From contig JAFFSR010000307.1 of assembly GCA_017163975.1 (NCBI GenBank), positions 3,111,001-3,175,000 of the forward strand: a stretch of DNA of 64,000 bases. The letters are read 5' to 3'. The notes under the pieces are model-generated. The model made no database searches and had not been told where the DNA came from. It saw nothing but the letters and a program-made list of their open reading frames with translations. The stretch is from Anastatus disparis. Lineage: Eukaryota; Arthropoda; Insecta; Hymenoptera; Eupelmidae. The position numbers and the translations under genes are program-made. Positions 1 through 11,366 of this stretch are shown here, in pieces (the stretch's first letter is position 1; the number at the start of each line of letters is the position of its first letter).

Positions 1-1038
1 TATTGGACTAAGGACTAATGTTTCATTATACTTTAATATTCACTCGAATTTCCAAAATTATATATCTTGTTTAAGTACATTCATTAATTATTTAAAATAA
101 AATTAAGTTGATCAATCCCGAGCATTTCTTCACTTTGGCGTGCAGGGGGCCCGAAGTCGGTGCCGAACCACCCTCAGTGGCACCGAAACTCTTGCCGAAT
201 TGTCGCCATACTAGCTCCAAATCGGCGTGAGGCGTGGCGGTGAAAGGGGGCCCTCAGAGGGCAGCCAAATCTAGCCTATGAAATCGTAGAATTTGTGTAC
301 AATCATTTGTTTAAACAAACAGCTGATTTACAATGGTGACCAATCGATTGATTGTTCAAGCAACTGTCTACTTTTTAAAATACTTTTCATTAATGAAAAA
401 ATTTAAATATCCCAAGTTATTCGAGTAATTCGAACTATTCGAGTAACACTGGTTATTCGAGTTCATATTTTTGTCGATTACTTGATGGTTTCGAGTACTC
501 AGCTTGAACTCTAAGAAAAAACTTGACTCGATAATTGAGTACTTGCACTTGAGGGTCACTCGAATTTTCGTTCCAAGTAATCGAAAAAAATATGAATTAA
601 TCGAATAAATTGAGTACTCAAAAAAATATAAATTACTCGAGTACTCGAGAAAATATAAGTTAGTCGACAGAATATGAATAGCTCGAGTTACTTAAATAAC
701 TAGATTATATTATCTATGGTAATTAGTTCTCATTTACACGAGAAAAATTAGTTTTTTATCATGTTTTTATTAATTGATTTTAGGTTGTATTTATCTGTGT
801 ATTTGGGCGGAATTTTAGAATTAATTTTAAACGAGTTCAAGTCAAGTCGAAAGCGATTATTTTTATTAATTTAATCACTTATTGTTAATTGTAAATTGAA
901 AAAAGTTTTTATATAGCATGATAATACAATAAAGAATATTTTGTGGTTATGTAAGATACACATCGATGTTTTGACAAAATCTATACGATTTTCGGCTGTC
1001 CGTCGTAGGCCCACGCTCGCCACCACATCTCACCCATA
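1..1038. other. Unassigned AT-rich DNA with a short GC-rich patch
   Basis: No ORF with a recognisable product is present. Positions 125-280 are clearly richer in G+C than the surroundings and contain short inverted GGGGGCCC/GGGCCC-type strings, but I cannot assign them to a family. Another small GC-rich patch (1000-1035) lies directly before the CACTGAG element that starts at 1039. Confidence 0.5.
412..690. repeat. Degenerate TCGAGTA-type short tandem repeat
   Basis: The stretch is dominated by variants of ATTCGAGTA, ACTCGAGTACTCGAG and CGAATAA at irregular 10-30 bp spacing on both strands. It looks like a decayed minisatellite with many self-complementary CTCGAG cores. No coding potential is seen. 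Confidence 0.5.
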
Positions 1039-1465
1039 CACTGAGAAAAAAATTTAGTTGGATTAAGTGAGGCTTAATTGAATCAATGAAATCCCTTAGG
1101 TGCGGGCGGCACATAAAATATTTTGATACATTAATACAAATATTTTAATTGAGTCAAATAAATATTTCATTTTTTGAAATAAATATTTGATTCTACTAAA
1201 CATCACAAATATTGGTTAAAAATAATATTTTGTATTTTCAAATAAATATTTGACTTACTAAATGTCGCGAAGATTGATTCAATAAAATTAATTCATTGTT
1301 TTTATAAAAAATTTTATCAATTAAAACGCCCATTTGTTTTTCCAATTGATTATTTCATTACATTAATATACATATTGAAATTAAATCAAATAATATTTTG
1401 TATTTTCAATTAAATATTTGACTTATTAAATGTCGCGAAGATTGATTCAATAAAATTAATTCATT

Positions 1466-2363
1466 CCCTGGTAGAAAATGAAACGCTTTTTCTACCATTT
1501 TATGGCCATTTCTTTAAAGTGAAGAGCAGAAAATGGGAATGTTTTATGGCCATTATTTGAACTAATATGAAACGTTTTTTTCAACCTTCATAGTGCTAAA
1601 AAATGCTAATAAAATGTTGAGTCTGATCCACTATTATTTGAATATAGATAGTTAACAGTAGAGTCTATGAAATTGTGCTCTTATTGATTACTATTAAGAA
1701 TCATTTAAGGTTTTTTCTTGAAAGTTATCATTAATCATTAATAGAATCGCTTTTGTTAATATATTCGCGCGTATATTTTGAGTTGTGATCAGATTGTTAG
1801 AGGTTATTTTTAAACGATTAATAAAATTTTCCATTTATTATTTTAAAAAACGATATTTTTATACTCGTTTCGTACTGCGTTTCATATTTTTATTTTAATA
1901 AAATTTAATATTATTTTTATTTTTATAAATTCCAATAAAAATAAACATTGACGAAGGAATGTGAATAAATACTAATCTATATTTTCTCGTCACGTGGCAA
2001 AAGTGAGGTTATGATTTTACCTATGATCTGAAAAATTAAGGACTCATTACTAAAAAGTTATATAACTAGTCAGAAAAAGTTGTCCACAGTTTACCTAATT
2101 TTTAGATAGCTGTTACTGATTTTTTCTCTCCGTTTACTTAAAATGCGTATTTTTTTGGCTAAAAACAAAAATTTTGAACAACATTTTTATATTAGCATTT
2201 TTTGCCTATAAGATGCTAACCAATATACCAAAAAATTTGAGCTCTGCAGATTCAGCAAAAAATTGCCATTTATTCGCCAATATTGACATGACAAAATATT
2301 ACTATTGACAATGGTCATAAATTGTTGTTTACGACATTTTTAATGTTCAAATTTCTACCAGGG
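1466..2363. mobile_element. M1: CCCTGGTAGAAA-terminal MITE, about 0.9 kb
   Basis: Inverted ends CCCTGGTAGAAA and TTTCTACCAGGG bound 898 bp. M1 interrupts the left arm of S1. The opposite S1 arm (near 6400) has the uninterrupted site, so the insertion is younger than the fold-back. Comparison with that empty site suggests a 2 bp duplication (TT). A near-identical copy, M2, lies at 24773-25671 with AA on both sides. There is no coding capacity; the interior is AT-rich with a CGCGCG spot. Confidence 0.85.
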
Positions 2364-3296
2364 TTGTTTTAATAAAAAAATTATCAATTAAAATGTCCAT
2401 TTGTTTTTCTAATTAATTATTTCATCATATTAATGCTATATTGAAATTAAATTAGTTCAATATTTTATATTTTCAAATGAAAGTTTAATTTATTGAATAT
2501 TTTAAATTTAATAAAATTTTAGGATTTAATAAAATTAATTCATTGTCTTAACAAAAAATTGATTAATTATTCGGTTATCTCAAATAAAATATTCCTTCAA
2601 AGTAAAGAAATATTTAATTAATTCGATTTATAGATATTTTAATCTAACAAATACTGTCTTTAATCAACAGTATTTGCTTTCAGTGATTTACATTTATTTA
2701 TTAACATCAATGAATTGATGACTCATTAAAGGACAGGTGAATATGATTCCATTTATTTATATGGTAAAGAATAACAATTATTAACATACTAACATTAGTA
2801 TGCTTTATACAGTGATGGCACACGCAGTAAATCTAACATAAATTTCGCTCGCATTACAATTTACGTATTATCTTGGATTTTTAACTTCCTTATATATCAA
2901 CTTAGAAGCCCTCTTACCGCTTGCGAGATCGAAAATTAACGACGCCACCAAGCGGTTGTATCGTCAAACCATCGAACTAAATGATTTTGTTAAAACAATA
3001 AATGTTTCTTTTAGTTCAAATATGTGTTATTTGAATGAAATAAATTATGTACATGAATCAAATAGTAGATTTACTTGATTTTAACAAGTATTTAATCAGA
3101 TTTCTCTGTAATTTTTATTAACTTTAGTACATATTTTGCTAAGTTATTCACTTAGCAAGACACGTATTTTAAACATGAGTTTGTTTGAGTATAAAGGATG
3201 ATAACTTATACAAAAAAATATTTTTCAAGAATATTAAATATTAATTTTAACATTATATTTCATTTGATTTAGTAAATATGTTATTAAATAATACCC

Positions 3297-3663
3297 TAGC
3301 GGAAAAAAAAGAAGAAAACTGAAGAAAACTGAAGACAACAGTTTATAACAGAAGATAACGGCAGAAAAATGTCGGAATTGAGACAAAGACAACAGTTATC
3401 AACTGTTTTCTTCAGTTTTCTGCCGATATTATCAGTTTTCTTCAGTTATCTTCTGTTTTCTTCACTCATTATATAAAAATGAAAATTTTTTTTTAATTTT
3501 CTTCATTTTTCTTCGTTTTTTAACAGTTACCAACTGTTTTCTTCAGTTTTCTGCCGATATTATCAGTTTTCTTAGGTTATCTTCTGTTTTCTTCACTTTT
3601 TATGTAAGAAAATTTTTTTTTTTTAAATTTTCTTCACTTTTTTTCATTTTTCAATAGTTATTA
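3297..3663. repeat. GAAGAAAACTG/CAGTTTTCTTC palindromic spacer in S1
   Basis: The first 100 bp is built of GAAGAAAACTGAAG units. The rest is built of the reverse complement (CAGTTTTCTTCAGTTATCTTC), present as two roughly 130 bp direct repeats separated by T-rich DNA. The segment separates the fold-back arm of S1 from the complete element starting at 3664 and is absent from S2. It may be a separate small fold-back element. Confidence 0.6.
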
Positions 3664-4375
3664 CACTGAGAAAAAAATTTAGTTGAGTCAATGAAATAAA
3701 TTTAGTTATTAAATATTTTGTTGATAAAAATTAATTTTGATTGAAGTAATATGCAAGGTTATTAAATCACTGAAATATTTAGTTGGGATAAAAAAAATTG
3801 ATACCTAAGTTGAAAAAAATAAATATTTTTTTTAAATAAAGAAAAATTTATTGTTTCGGTTAAATTATTTGATTGATTTAATCAAATCAATTTCATTAAG
3901 GCAGCTGATAAAATTTTATAAAATATTTATTTGTAACAATAGAATATGTTTGTAAATTATCTATATATTTTGTTACAATAATTAAATATTTATTTTAGTA
4001 AATCGTTTGTTAAATTTACAAAATCTTTAATAACAATAAAAAAATATTGGTCAATCATCAATATAATATTTGCTTGAATTAACGGTCATCCGATTAAGTT
4101 AAAGAAGCTTATATTGTAAATAAATGCTTCACTAAGTTAATAACATTGTCATTTAATTAATAATATATGTGATTGTATAAAAAAAAATATTTTGTTGTAT
4201 ATAACACATAAAATTTGATCAGCATTTCAATAAAAATTACAATTAATTTAAAGAAATAAGTTCCTTAAAATCAACAAATCCGATTTCAATGAATTCACAA
4301 AAGAAAACCAAAAAATTATTTTTTAAAGTCAAGAAAGGTGCAACGTAAAATCAGATATTAAATTTTTTTTAAAGA

Positions 4376-5100
4376 AATATTTATTAAACCAAATATATTT
4401 ATTTTATTATTTCTATCAAATTGTTATTGAATCAAGAATATATGTCACTGATTTAATTAAATATTGTATTAACACTTCTATTGAATTACTTTAATGTTTA
4501 ATAATATATTTGATTATCTTAATGAAATATTTATTAAACCAAATATATTTATTCTATTATTTCTATCAAGTTATTATTGAAACAAGAATATATTTCATTG
4601 ATTCAATTAAATATTATATTAACACTTCCATAAAATTACTTTAATGTTCAATAATATATTTGATTATCTCAATGAAATTTTTATTAAACTGAATATATTT
4701 ATTCTATTAATTCTATCAAGTTTTGATTGACATAAGAATATATTTCACTATTTCAATTAAATATTATAATACTTCTACTAAATTACTTTGATGTTTAATA
4801 ATATGTCTAATTATCTTAATAAAATGTTTACTAATTCTAACGTATTTATTCTATTATTTTTATCAAATTTTGATTAAAAGAAGAATATATTACATTGATT
4901 TAATTAATTATTATATCACCTTTATTAAATTACTTTACTGTTCAATAATATATTTAATTATATTAATGAAATATTTAATAATGTCAAAATTATTGTTTTA
5001 TTCTTTCAATAAATTTTGAATAATAACAAAAAGATATTTCATTGTTTTAAATAAATATTGTATGACTTATATTAAATTATTTCACTGGCCAATGAAATAC
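4376..5100. repeat. About 151 bp tandem repeat inside S1
   Basis: The phrase GAAATATTTATTAAACC recurs at about 151 bp intervals, followed each time by a TTTATTCTATTATTTCTATC-like segment and AATTACTTTAATGTT. Four to five increasingly diverged copies are visible. S2 has one extra unit (around 18360-18510), so copy number differs between the two elements. Confidence 0.75.
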
Positions 5101-6665
5101 CTAATCATTTTAATTCAATATTTAGTTGCTTTGATGAATGTGTTTTTTCTCTTTATGAAATATATGATTGATTCTATGAAATATCTCATTGTCTTTTACT
5201 CAAATAATTTCATTGCTAAATGCTTAAATTAATTAAATTTTTAATTGATTCAAATATTTGATTTATCTTGTTCTATATAATTATTTTATTACTTTTATTT
5301 TTAATTATATTGCGTCTATGAAATCAGTGATTAATTGAATTATTTATTATTTTCAACACTTAAATATTTTATTATTTATGTCCAAATTAAATATTTTGTT
5401 GTATTTATTAATTTCTTTATGAGATCGATTAAATAATTATTTGATTATCTTAATGAAATATTTATTGAAACAAGCAGTTATTATTTAATAACATATTTAC
5501 TAAATCAAATAAAATATAATGTTAAAATTAATATTTAATATTCTTGAAAAATATTTTTTTGTATAAGTTATCATCCTTTATACTCAAACAAACTCGTGTT
5601 TTAAATACGTGTCTTGCTAAGTGAATAACTTAGCAAAATATGTACTAAAGTTAATAAAAATTACAGAGAAATCTGATTCAATACTTGTTAAAATCAAGTA
5701 AATCCACTATTTGATTCATCTACATAATTTATTTCATTCAAATAACACATATTTGAACTAAAAGAAACATTTATTGTTTTAACAAAATCATTTAGTTTGA
5801 TGGTTTGATGATACTACCGCTTGGTGGCGTCGTTAATTTTCGATCTCGCAAGCGGTAAGAGGGCTTCTAAGTTGATATATAAGGAAGTTAAAAATTCAAG
5901 ATAATACGTAAATTGTAATGCGAGCGAAATTTATGTTAGATTTACTGCGTGTGCGATCACTGTATAAAGCATACTAATGTTAGTATGTTAATAATTGTTA
6001 TTCTTTACCATATAAATAAATGGAATCATATTCACTTGTCCTTTAATGAGTCATCAATTCATTGATGTTAATAAATCAATGTAAATCACTGAAAGCAAAT
6101 ACTGTTGATTAAAGACAGTATCTGTTCTATTAAAATATCTATAAATCGAATTAATTAAATATTTCTTTACTTTGAAGGAATATTTTATTTGTGAAACCGA
6201 ATAATTAATCAACTTTTTGTTAAGACAATGAATTAATTTTATTAAATCTTAAAATTTTATTAAATTTAAAATATTCAATAAATTAAACTTTCATTTAAAA
6301 ATATAAAATATTGAACTAATTTAATTTTAATATAACATTAATATGATGAAATAATTAATTAGAAAAACAAATGGACATTTTAATTGATAATTTTTTTTAT
6401 TAAAACAATGAATTAATTTTATTGAATCAATCTTCGCGACATTTAGTAAGTCAAATATTTATTTGAAAATACAAAATATTATTTTTAACCAATATTTGTG
6501 ATGTTTAGTAGAATCAAATATTTATTTAAAAAAATGAAATATTTATTTGACTCAATTCAAATATTTGTATTAATGTAACAAAATATTTTATGTGCCGCCC
6601 GCACCTAAGGGATTTCATTGATTCAATTAAGCCTTAGTTAATCCAACTAAATTTTTTTCTCAGTG

Positions 6666-6771
6666 TGGTACATACTACAAGCTAATGCATTTTTTTTCTG
6701 GAAATTGAGCAATAAAATGGAAAGGAAGCTAATATCTATAAGTACGGGTGTAGTATCCGTTTTACATCTCC
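6666..6771. mobile_element. G2: truncated TTAA fold-back MITE, right half only
   Basis: The segment matches the right half of element G1 (27402-27776), including GGTACATACTACAAGC and the end TTTACATCTCC followed by TTAA. The left half is missing: the sequence abuts the right end of S1 directly, so S1 insertion or a later deletion removed it. Confidence 0.65.
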
Positions 6772-6775
6772 TTAA

Positions 6776-7426
6776 ATAAACTTACTAGGAAAGTATCACA
6801 TCTTTCCCTCATAGCATGGAAGCTTCCCGGAAGCTTTCATGCTATGTGGCATATTAGTGTGGAAGCTTCCTGGAAGCTTCCGTGCTATGTGGGTTGAATC
6901 GCGGATTTCGCTCAAACTTTGTGATAAGTTGAAAGAGAACAAAATATAGAAAAAGTTAAATTTATAGTCACAAACGCTAAATATTTTATTGATACCTTAA
7001 ATTTTAAAATATAAATTTATAATTGCATTCATAAAATAAAGTTTTAATAAAATATTCGTTTAAAATTAAAAAAGAAATCTTACATAATTTTATTAAGTAT
7101 GATCCAAAACAAAAATAAAAATTCATAAATTTGTTATCCCCTAGCATATTTATGACATCGAATGAAAAATCATTTGATGTTATTGAAGTGAAAGCTGTCA
7201 TAATCACAAAATATTTCTATATAAATACCCTTACTTCTCTTAAAAATTTGATACTTTTTATGAAATTTTGAACGTATTGTACAATATAGTTTTAAAAAAA
7301 AATGAATTTTGTTTATTATTTTCAAAACGGACAATTTATTTGCAAACACAGTTGCGTATTTTTTAATGTGAGAGTATGGTAACTATTTGAAAATAGTTCC
7401 AAAAAAGTTAAATACAAAGTCAGAAC
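6776..7426. other. Unassigned DNA with a duplicated GGAAGCTTCC motif
   Basis: Two copies of a roughly 40 bp unit lie at 6818-6858 and 6861-6895. Each has a self-complementary GGAAGCTTCCNGGAAGCTT core followed by ATGCTATGTGG or GTGCTATGTGG. The remainder is AT-rich with no gene seen. Confidence 0.5.
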
Positions 7427-7807
7427 GAGGCAACCATATAGTTCTGTCCTTGTCTAATCTAAATTTTCGTTATTATTAATGAATTAAATATTTTTGTACA
7501 AAAGTAAGAGAAAGCCCGATAGATTTCAGGGCGAGCAAATGATCCTATTGTATGAAAAAATATAAAATTTTTATTAGTTTTCGAGTAGGGTCTGAAACGG
7601 AAAAACAATTGAGCTTGATAACTGTTTTTTCGTTTCAGACCTCACTCGAAAACTAATGAAAATTTCATATTTTTTCATAGAATAGGATCGTTTGCTCGTC
7701 TTGAAATCTATTGGGCTATGCTCTTACTTTTGTATAGCAATATTTAATTTAATAATAATAACAACGAAAATTTAGATTAGACAAGGACAGAGCTATACGG
7801 CCTCCTC
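7427..7807. mobile_element. F1: TTAA-type fold-back MITE, subtype a
   Basis: A near-complete palindrome with the family ends GAGGAGGCCGTATAGYTCTG and CTGTCCTTGTCTAAT (inverted at the other end) and a central TCTGAAACGGAAAAAC hairpin. TTAA follows the right end; the left TTAA has decayed. F6 (38635-39024) is the same subtype, and F2-F5, F7 and F8 share the outer 35 bp. No ORF of significance: ORFs inside are by-products of the palindrome. Confidence 0.8.
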
Positions 7808-8949
7808 TTAAAGATTTATCTTTGAGAGCAGGCCGTACTATCTGTCCTTGTCTAATAGTGTTTTTCATCATTTCCGTAAATACCATTGGCTGCAATACTA
7901 AAAAAGTGGCAACCCCCGCTAGATACTAGTATAATAGACCCTACTAAAAAAATTCAGGTGATTAATCATATGATTAATCACCTGACTTTATGTCATGATT
8001 TTTTACTTGATTAATCATATGATTAATCACATATGACTGAATTATCATACTTACGCAAAACTGAATATTAATAATTTCTCATGCTAGGTATGTATCAATA
8101 TTATAATTTAAAAACGAGTTGGAATTCATAAATTTCGTAGATATGAACAGTATGTTTTTTTAATCAATAACTATTAAGGGTATGGTTTCACGCTACTTTA
8201 CCGATCGAAAATTATAGTTTTATAAAATTACAATTTTTGAAAAAACTATACATTGGAATGAGTTTTCCTTTTATAGATCACTTCATTTAATTTCGATGAA
8301 GGGCGGAAACTCTAAAAATTAGCGGAAAAAAGCGTTAATCGAAGATAATTAGAAAAACAAATTTCTCAGTTCGAAAAAATCAAATTTCTCAAAAACCGTG
8401 TTTCGTAGGGAAATTTCCTATTCAGAATCATTTTATTTTTGAAAAATGAAGGGCGGAAACTTGGTTTGATAAATCATATCGCAAAAAAGCAAAATTACAT
8501 TTTTCTAAAAAGATGCGATCAGCTGTAAGAATACAATGGCCGTGCAAGAAGCCATGTTTCATAGTTGGCATCAATGCTAATGTATAGTTTGGTACGCGCG
8601 AACTTCAAATTCGAATTTTAAATGCAAATTGAATTTGTTTTATATGTACAATTTCTACAAATGAACACTTTTTCAACATAAAACTGTTTTATTTTATTTA
8701 AAACATAAATATGTAAAAAATTTAATATTATAAGAGAGAACAATATAGTTTACATCATTTGCGAACTCATTATTTTTTTTTAAATTTTCATTATAGCAAA
8801 ATAAGTAATCTATTCGTTTCTTTGTTTGAAACCAGGGTTGCGAAAAAAGTAATTAAAAATTATTTGAATCACGAATCATTTTTGAATTTGTAATTAAAGT
8901 TTTATTTAATTAACGATTCCTTTTAAATAATTAATTAAAAATATTTTAA

Positions 8950-9400
8950 TTAACAAATCAAAATCTAATCGTGAATTGAAAAGGCTTTAATTAAAAAATC
9001 AAAAGGAATTCTCAATTAAATAAATTTCAATTAAGAAATCAAAATGTAATCGTGAATTGAAAGGGCTTTAATTACAAAATCAAAAGGAATTCTTAATTAA
9101 ATAAATTTCAATTAAGAAATCAAAATTTAATCGTGAATTGAAAGGGCTTTAATTCCAAAATCAAAAGGAATCCTTAATTAAATAAATTTCAATTAAGAAA
9201 TCAAAATGTAATCGTAAATTGAAAGGGCTTTAATTCCAAAATCAAAAGGAATTCTTAATTAAATAAATTTCAATTAAGAAATCAAAATTTAATCGTGAAT
9301 TGAAAGGGCTTTAATTCCAAAATCAAAAGGAATCCTTAATCAAATAAATTTCAATTAAGAAATCAAAATGTAATCGTGAATTGAAAGAGCGTCAGTTATG
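8950..9400 (+). repeat. 81 bp subterminal tandem repeat of H1
   Basis: The phrase TCGTGAATTGAAAGGGCTTT recurs at 8968, 9049, 9130, 9211, 9292 and 9373, an exact 81 bp period. Neighbouring units alternate between AAAATGTAATCG and AAAATTTAATCG variants, hinting at a 162 bp higher-order unit. The same array is present at both ends of H2. Subterminal repeats are common transposase-binding sites in hAT elements; that role is inferred here. Confidence 0.85.
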
Positions 9401-9473
9401 ATTATGATTTGTGAATTCGAGGGCTTTAATTAAAAATTCCACAATTCCTTTTTAATTAAACGTACTAAGGAAT

Positions 9474-10434
9474 TTGTATCATATATATGTATATAGAAAA
9501 ACATATGTAGACGCGCACATACATACGCACCTAGGCTCATATATATGCAACATTTCATGTCGACCCACACGCACACATACGGACAAGTTGATATATATAT
9601 ATATATATATATCTATATATATATATAAATGGTCCGTTTCATGTCAACTTGCACCCGTTGACCCGTATATATTTTGTTTTATATATATATATATATATAC
9701 ATACATACATACATACATGGGATATTTCATGTCGGTTAGCACGTACTCATAAGTACAGGTTTTCTTTATATGTGGTACATTTCATGACAACACGCACACA
9801 CCCATTCGTGTACCCTTAGATTTACATATATGGGACATTTCATGTCGATTCGCATGCATGCACACGCACGTTAATAAACATAGGATTTTTCACGTCAATT
9901 CGAAAGCACACACACAGGTTTATATATATGGGACATTTCATGTCTATTCGCATGCATGTACACAGACTTTAATAAACATGGGATTTTTCACGTCAATTGG
10001 AACGCACGCACTTACAGGTTTAGATATATGGGACATTTCATGCCGATGCGCACGCACACACACACACACACACAGGATTATATATGGGACATTTCATGTC
10101 AACTCGTACATACTCATAATGACAGGCTTTTTTATATATGTGGGACATTTTATGACAACACGCACACACCCATCCTAGTAACCTTAGGTTTTTATATATA
10201 TATGGGACATTTGATGTTGATTCGCATGCATGCACACGCACGTTAACATATATAGGATTTTTCACGTCAATTCGAACGCACACACACACACACAGGTTTA
10301 CATATATATGGGACATTTCATGTCAATTCGCATGCATGCACACAAACTTTAATAAATATTGGATTTTTCACGTCAATTGGAACGTACGCACATACAGGTA
10401 TATATATATGAGATATTTCATGTCGTTTACAGGT

Positions 10435-10482
<48 letters not shown>

Positions 10483-10998
10483 CAGTACATGTCGTTGCGC
10501 ATGCATGCACACACACGTTTATATACATGGGATTTTTAATGTCAATTCAAACGCATACAAACACACAGGTTTATATATATTGGACATTTCATGTCGATTC
10601 GCATGCATGCACACGTACGTTAATATACATGGTATTTTCCATGTCAATTCGAACGCACGCACACACACACACGTTTATACATATGGTACATTACATATCG
10701 ATTTGCATGCATGCACACACGTTAATATACATAGGATTTTTCACGTCAATTATTATCCACGCCTATACAGGTTTATATATATGGGACATTTCATGACAAC
10801 TCTAACACACCTATCCAAGCGCCCTTAGGTTCACATATATGGGACGTATCATGTCAACACGCACGCACCGGTTTTCATATATTTGACATATCTTGTCAAC
10901 TCGAACACGCAAACACATCTGAACATGTATTTGAAATTTGTATTTATATATATGGGACCGTTTCTGTCAATTCGCATGTACGCACACATATGGGCTTA

Positions 10999-11053
<55 letters not shown>

Positions 11054-11325
11054 ATATCTGTGTACACATATACATGGGATATTAAATGTTAATTCACACG
11101 CGCGCACATACACACAGGTTTATATACACGGGACGTTTCATGTCAATTTACATGCATGACACACGTACTTGAGTTTGTATATATTTTTCTTTATATATAT
11201 ATATATATGGGGCTGTTCCTGTCAAGGCGCATGCACGCACACACATGGGCTTATGAATATATGTATATACATATACATGGGATATTTTATGTCAATTCAC
11301 ATGCGCACACACACACACACACAGG

Positions 11326-11362
<37 letters not shown>
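9474..11362 (+). repeat. GGGACATTTCATGTC monomer array in H1
   Basis: About 35 monomers of 45-60 bp. Each has a TA run, then GGGACATTTCATGTC (an interrupted dyad GACAT-TTC-ATGTC), then AATTCGCATGCATG or AATTCGAACGC, then a CA-rich tract ending in AGGTTTA or CGTTAATA. Two variants alternate in part of the array: GGGACATTTCATGTC and GGGATTTTTCACGTC. TA and CA microsatellites have expanded at several places. The many Tyr/Ile/His/Thr-rich ORFs here are simple consequences of TA and CA repeats. Confidence 0.85.

Positions 11363-11366
<4 letters not shown>

Larger units (their letters stand above)
1039..6665. mobile_element. S1: CACTGAG-terminal fold-back DNA element with an extra internal terminus
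   Basis: Both ends carry the inverted terminus CACTGAGAAAAAAATTTAGT. A third copy of this terminus lies inside, at 3664 in direct orientation with the left end. From 3664 to 6665 the sequence is a full element matching S2 at 17644-21098. The left part (1039-3290) is an inverted copy of the right-hand end of the element (about 5488-6665) with MITE M1 inserted in it. S1 is therefore one complete element plus a fold-back duplicate of one end, separated by a spacer at 3297-3663. The left flank ends in TA; the right flank is TG, so the presumed TA duplication is imperfect here. No transposase is encoded, so it is non-autonomous. The superfamily is uncertain: TA target sites suggest a Tc1/mariner-like mechanism, while CACTG ends also recall CMC-type elements. 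Confidence 0.8.

Noticed and set aside
8950..9400. CRISPR-like regular repeat array
   Set aside because: The units are contiguous 81 bp tandem repeats without unique spacers, in a eukaryotic hAT-type element.
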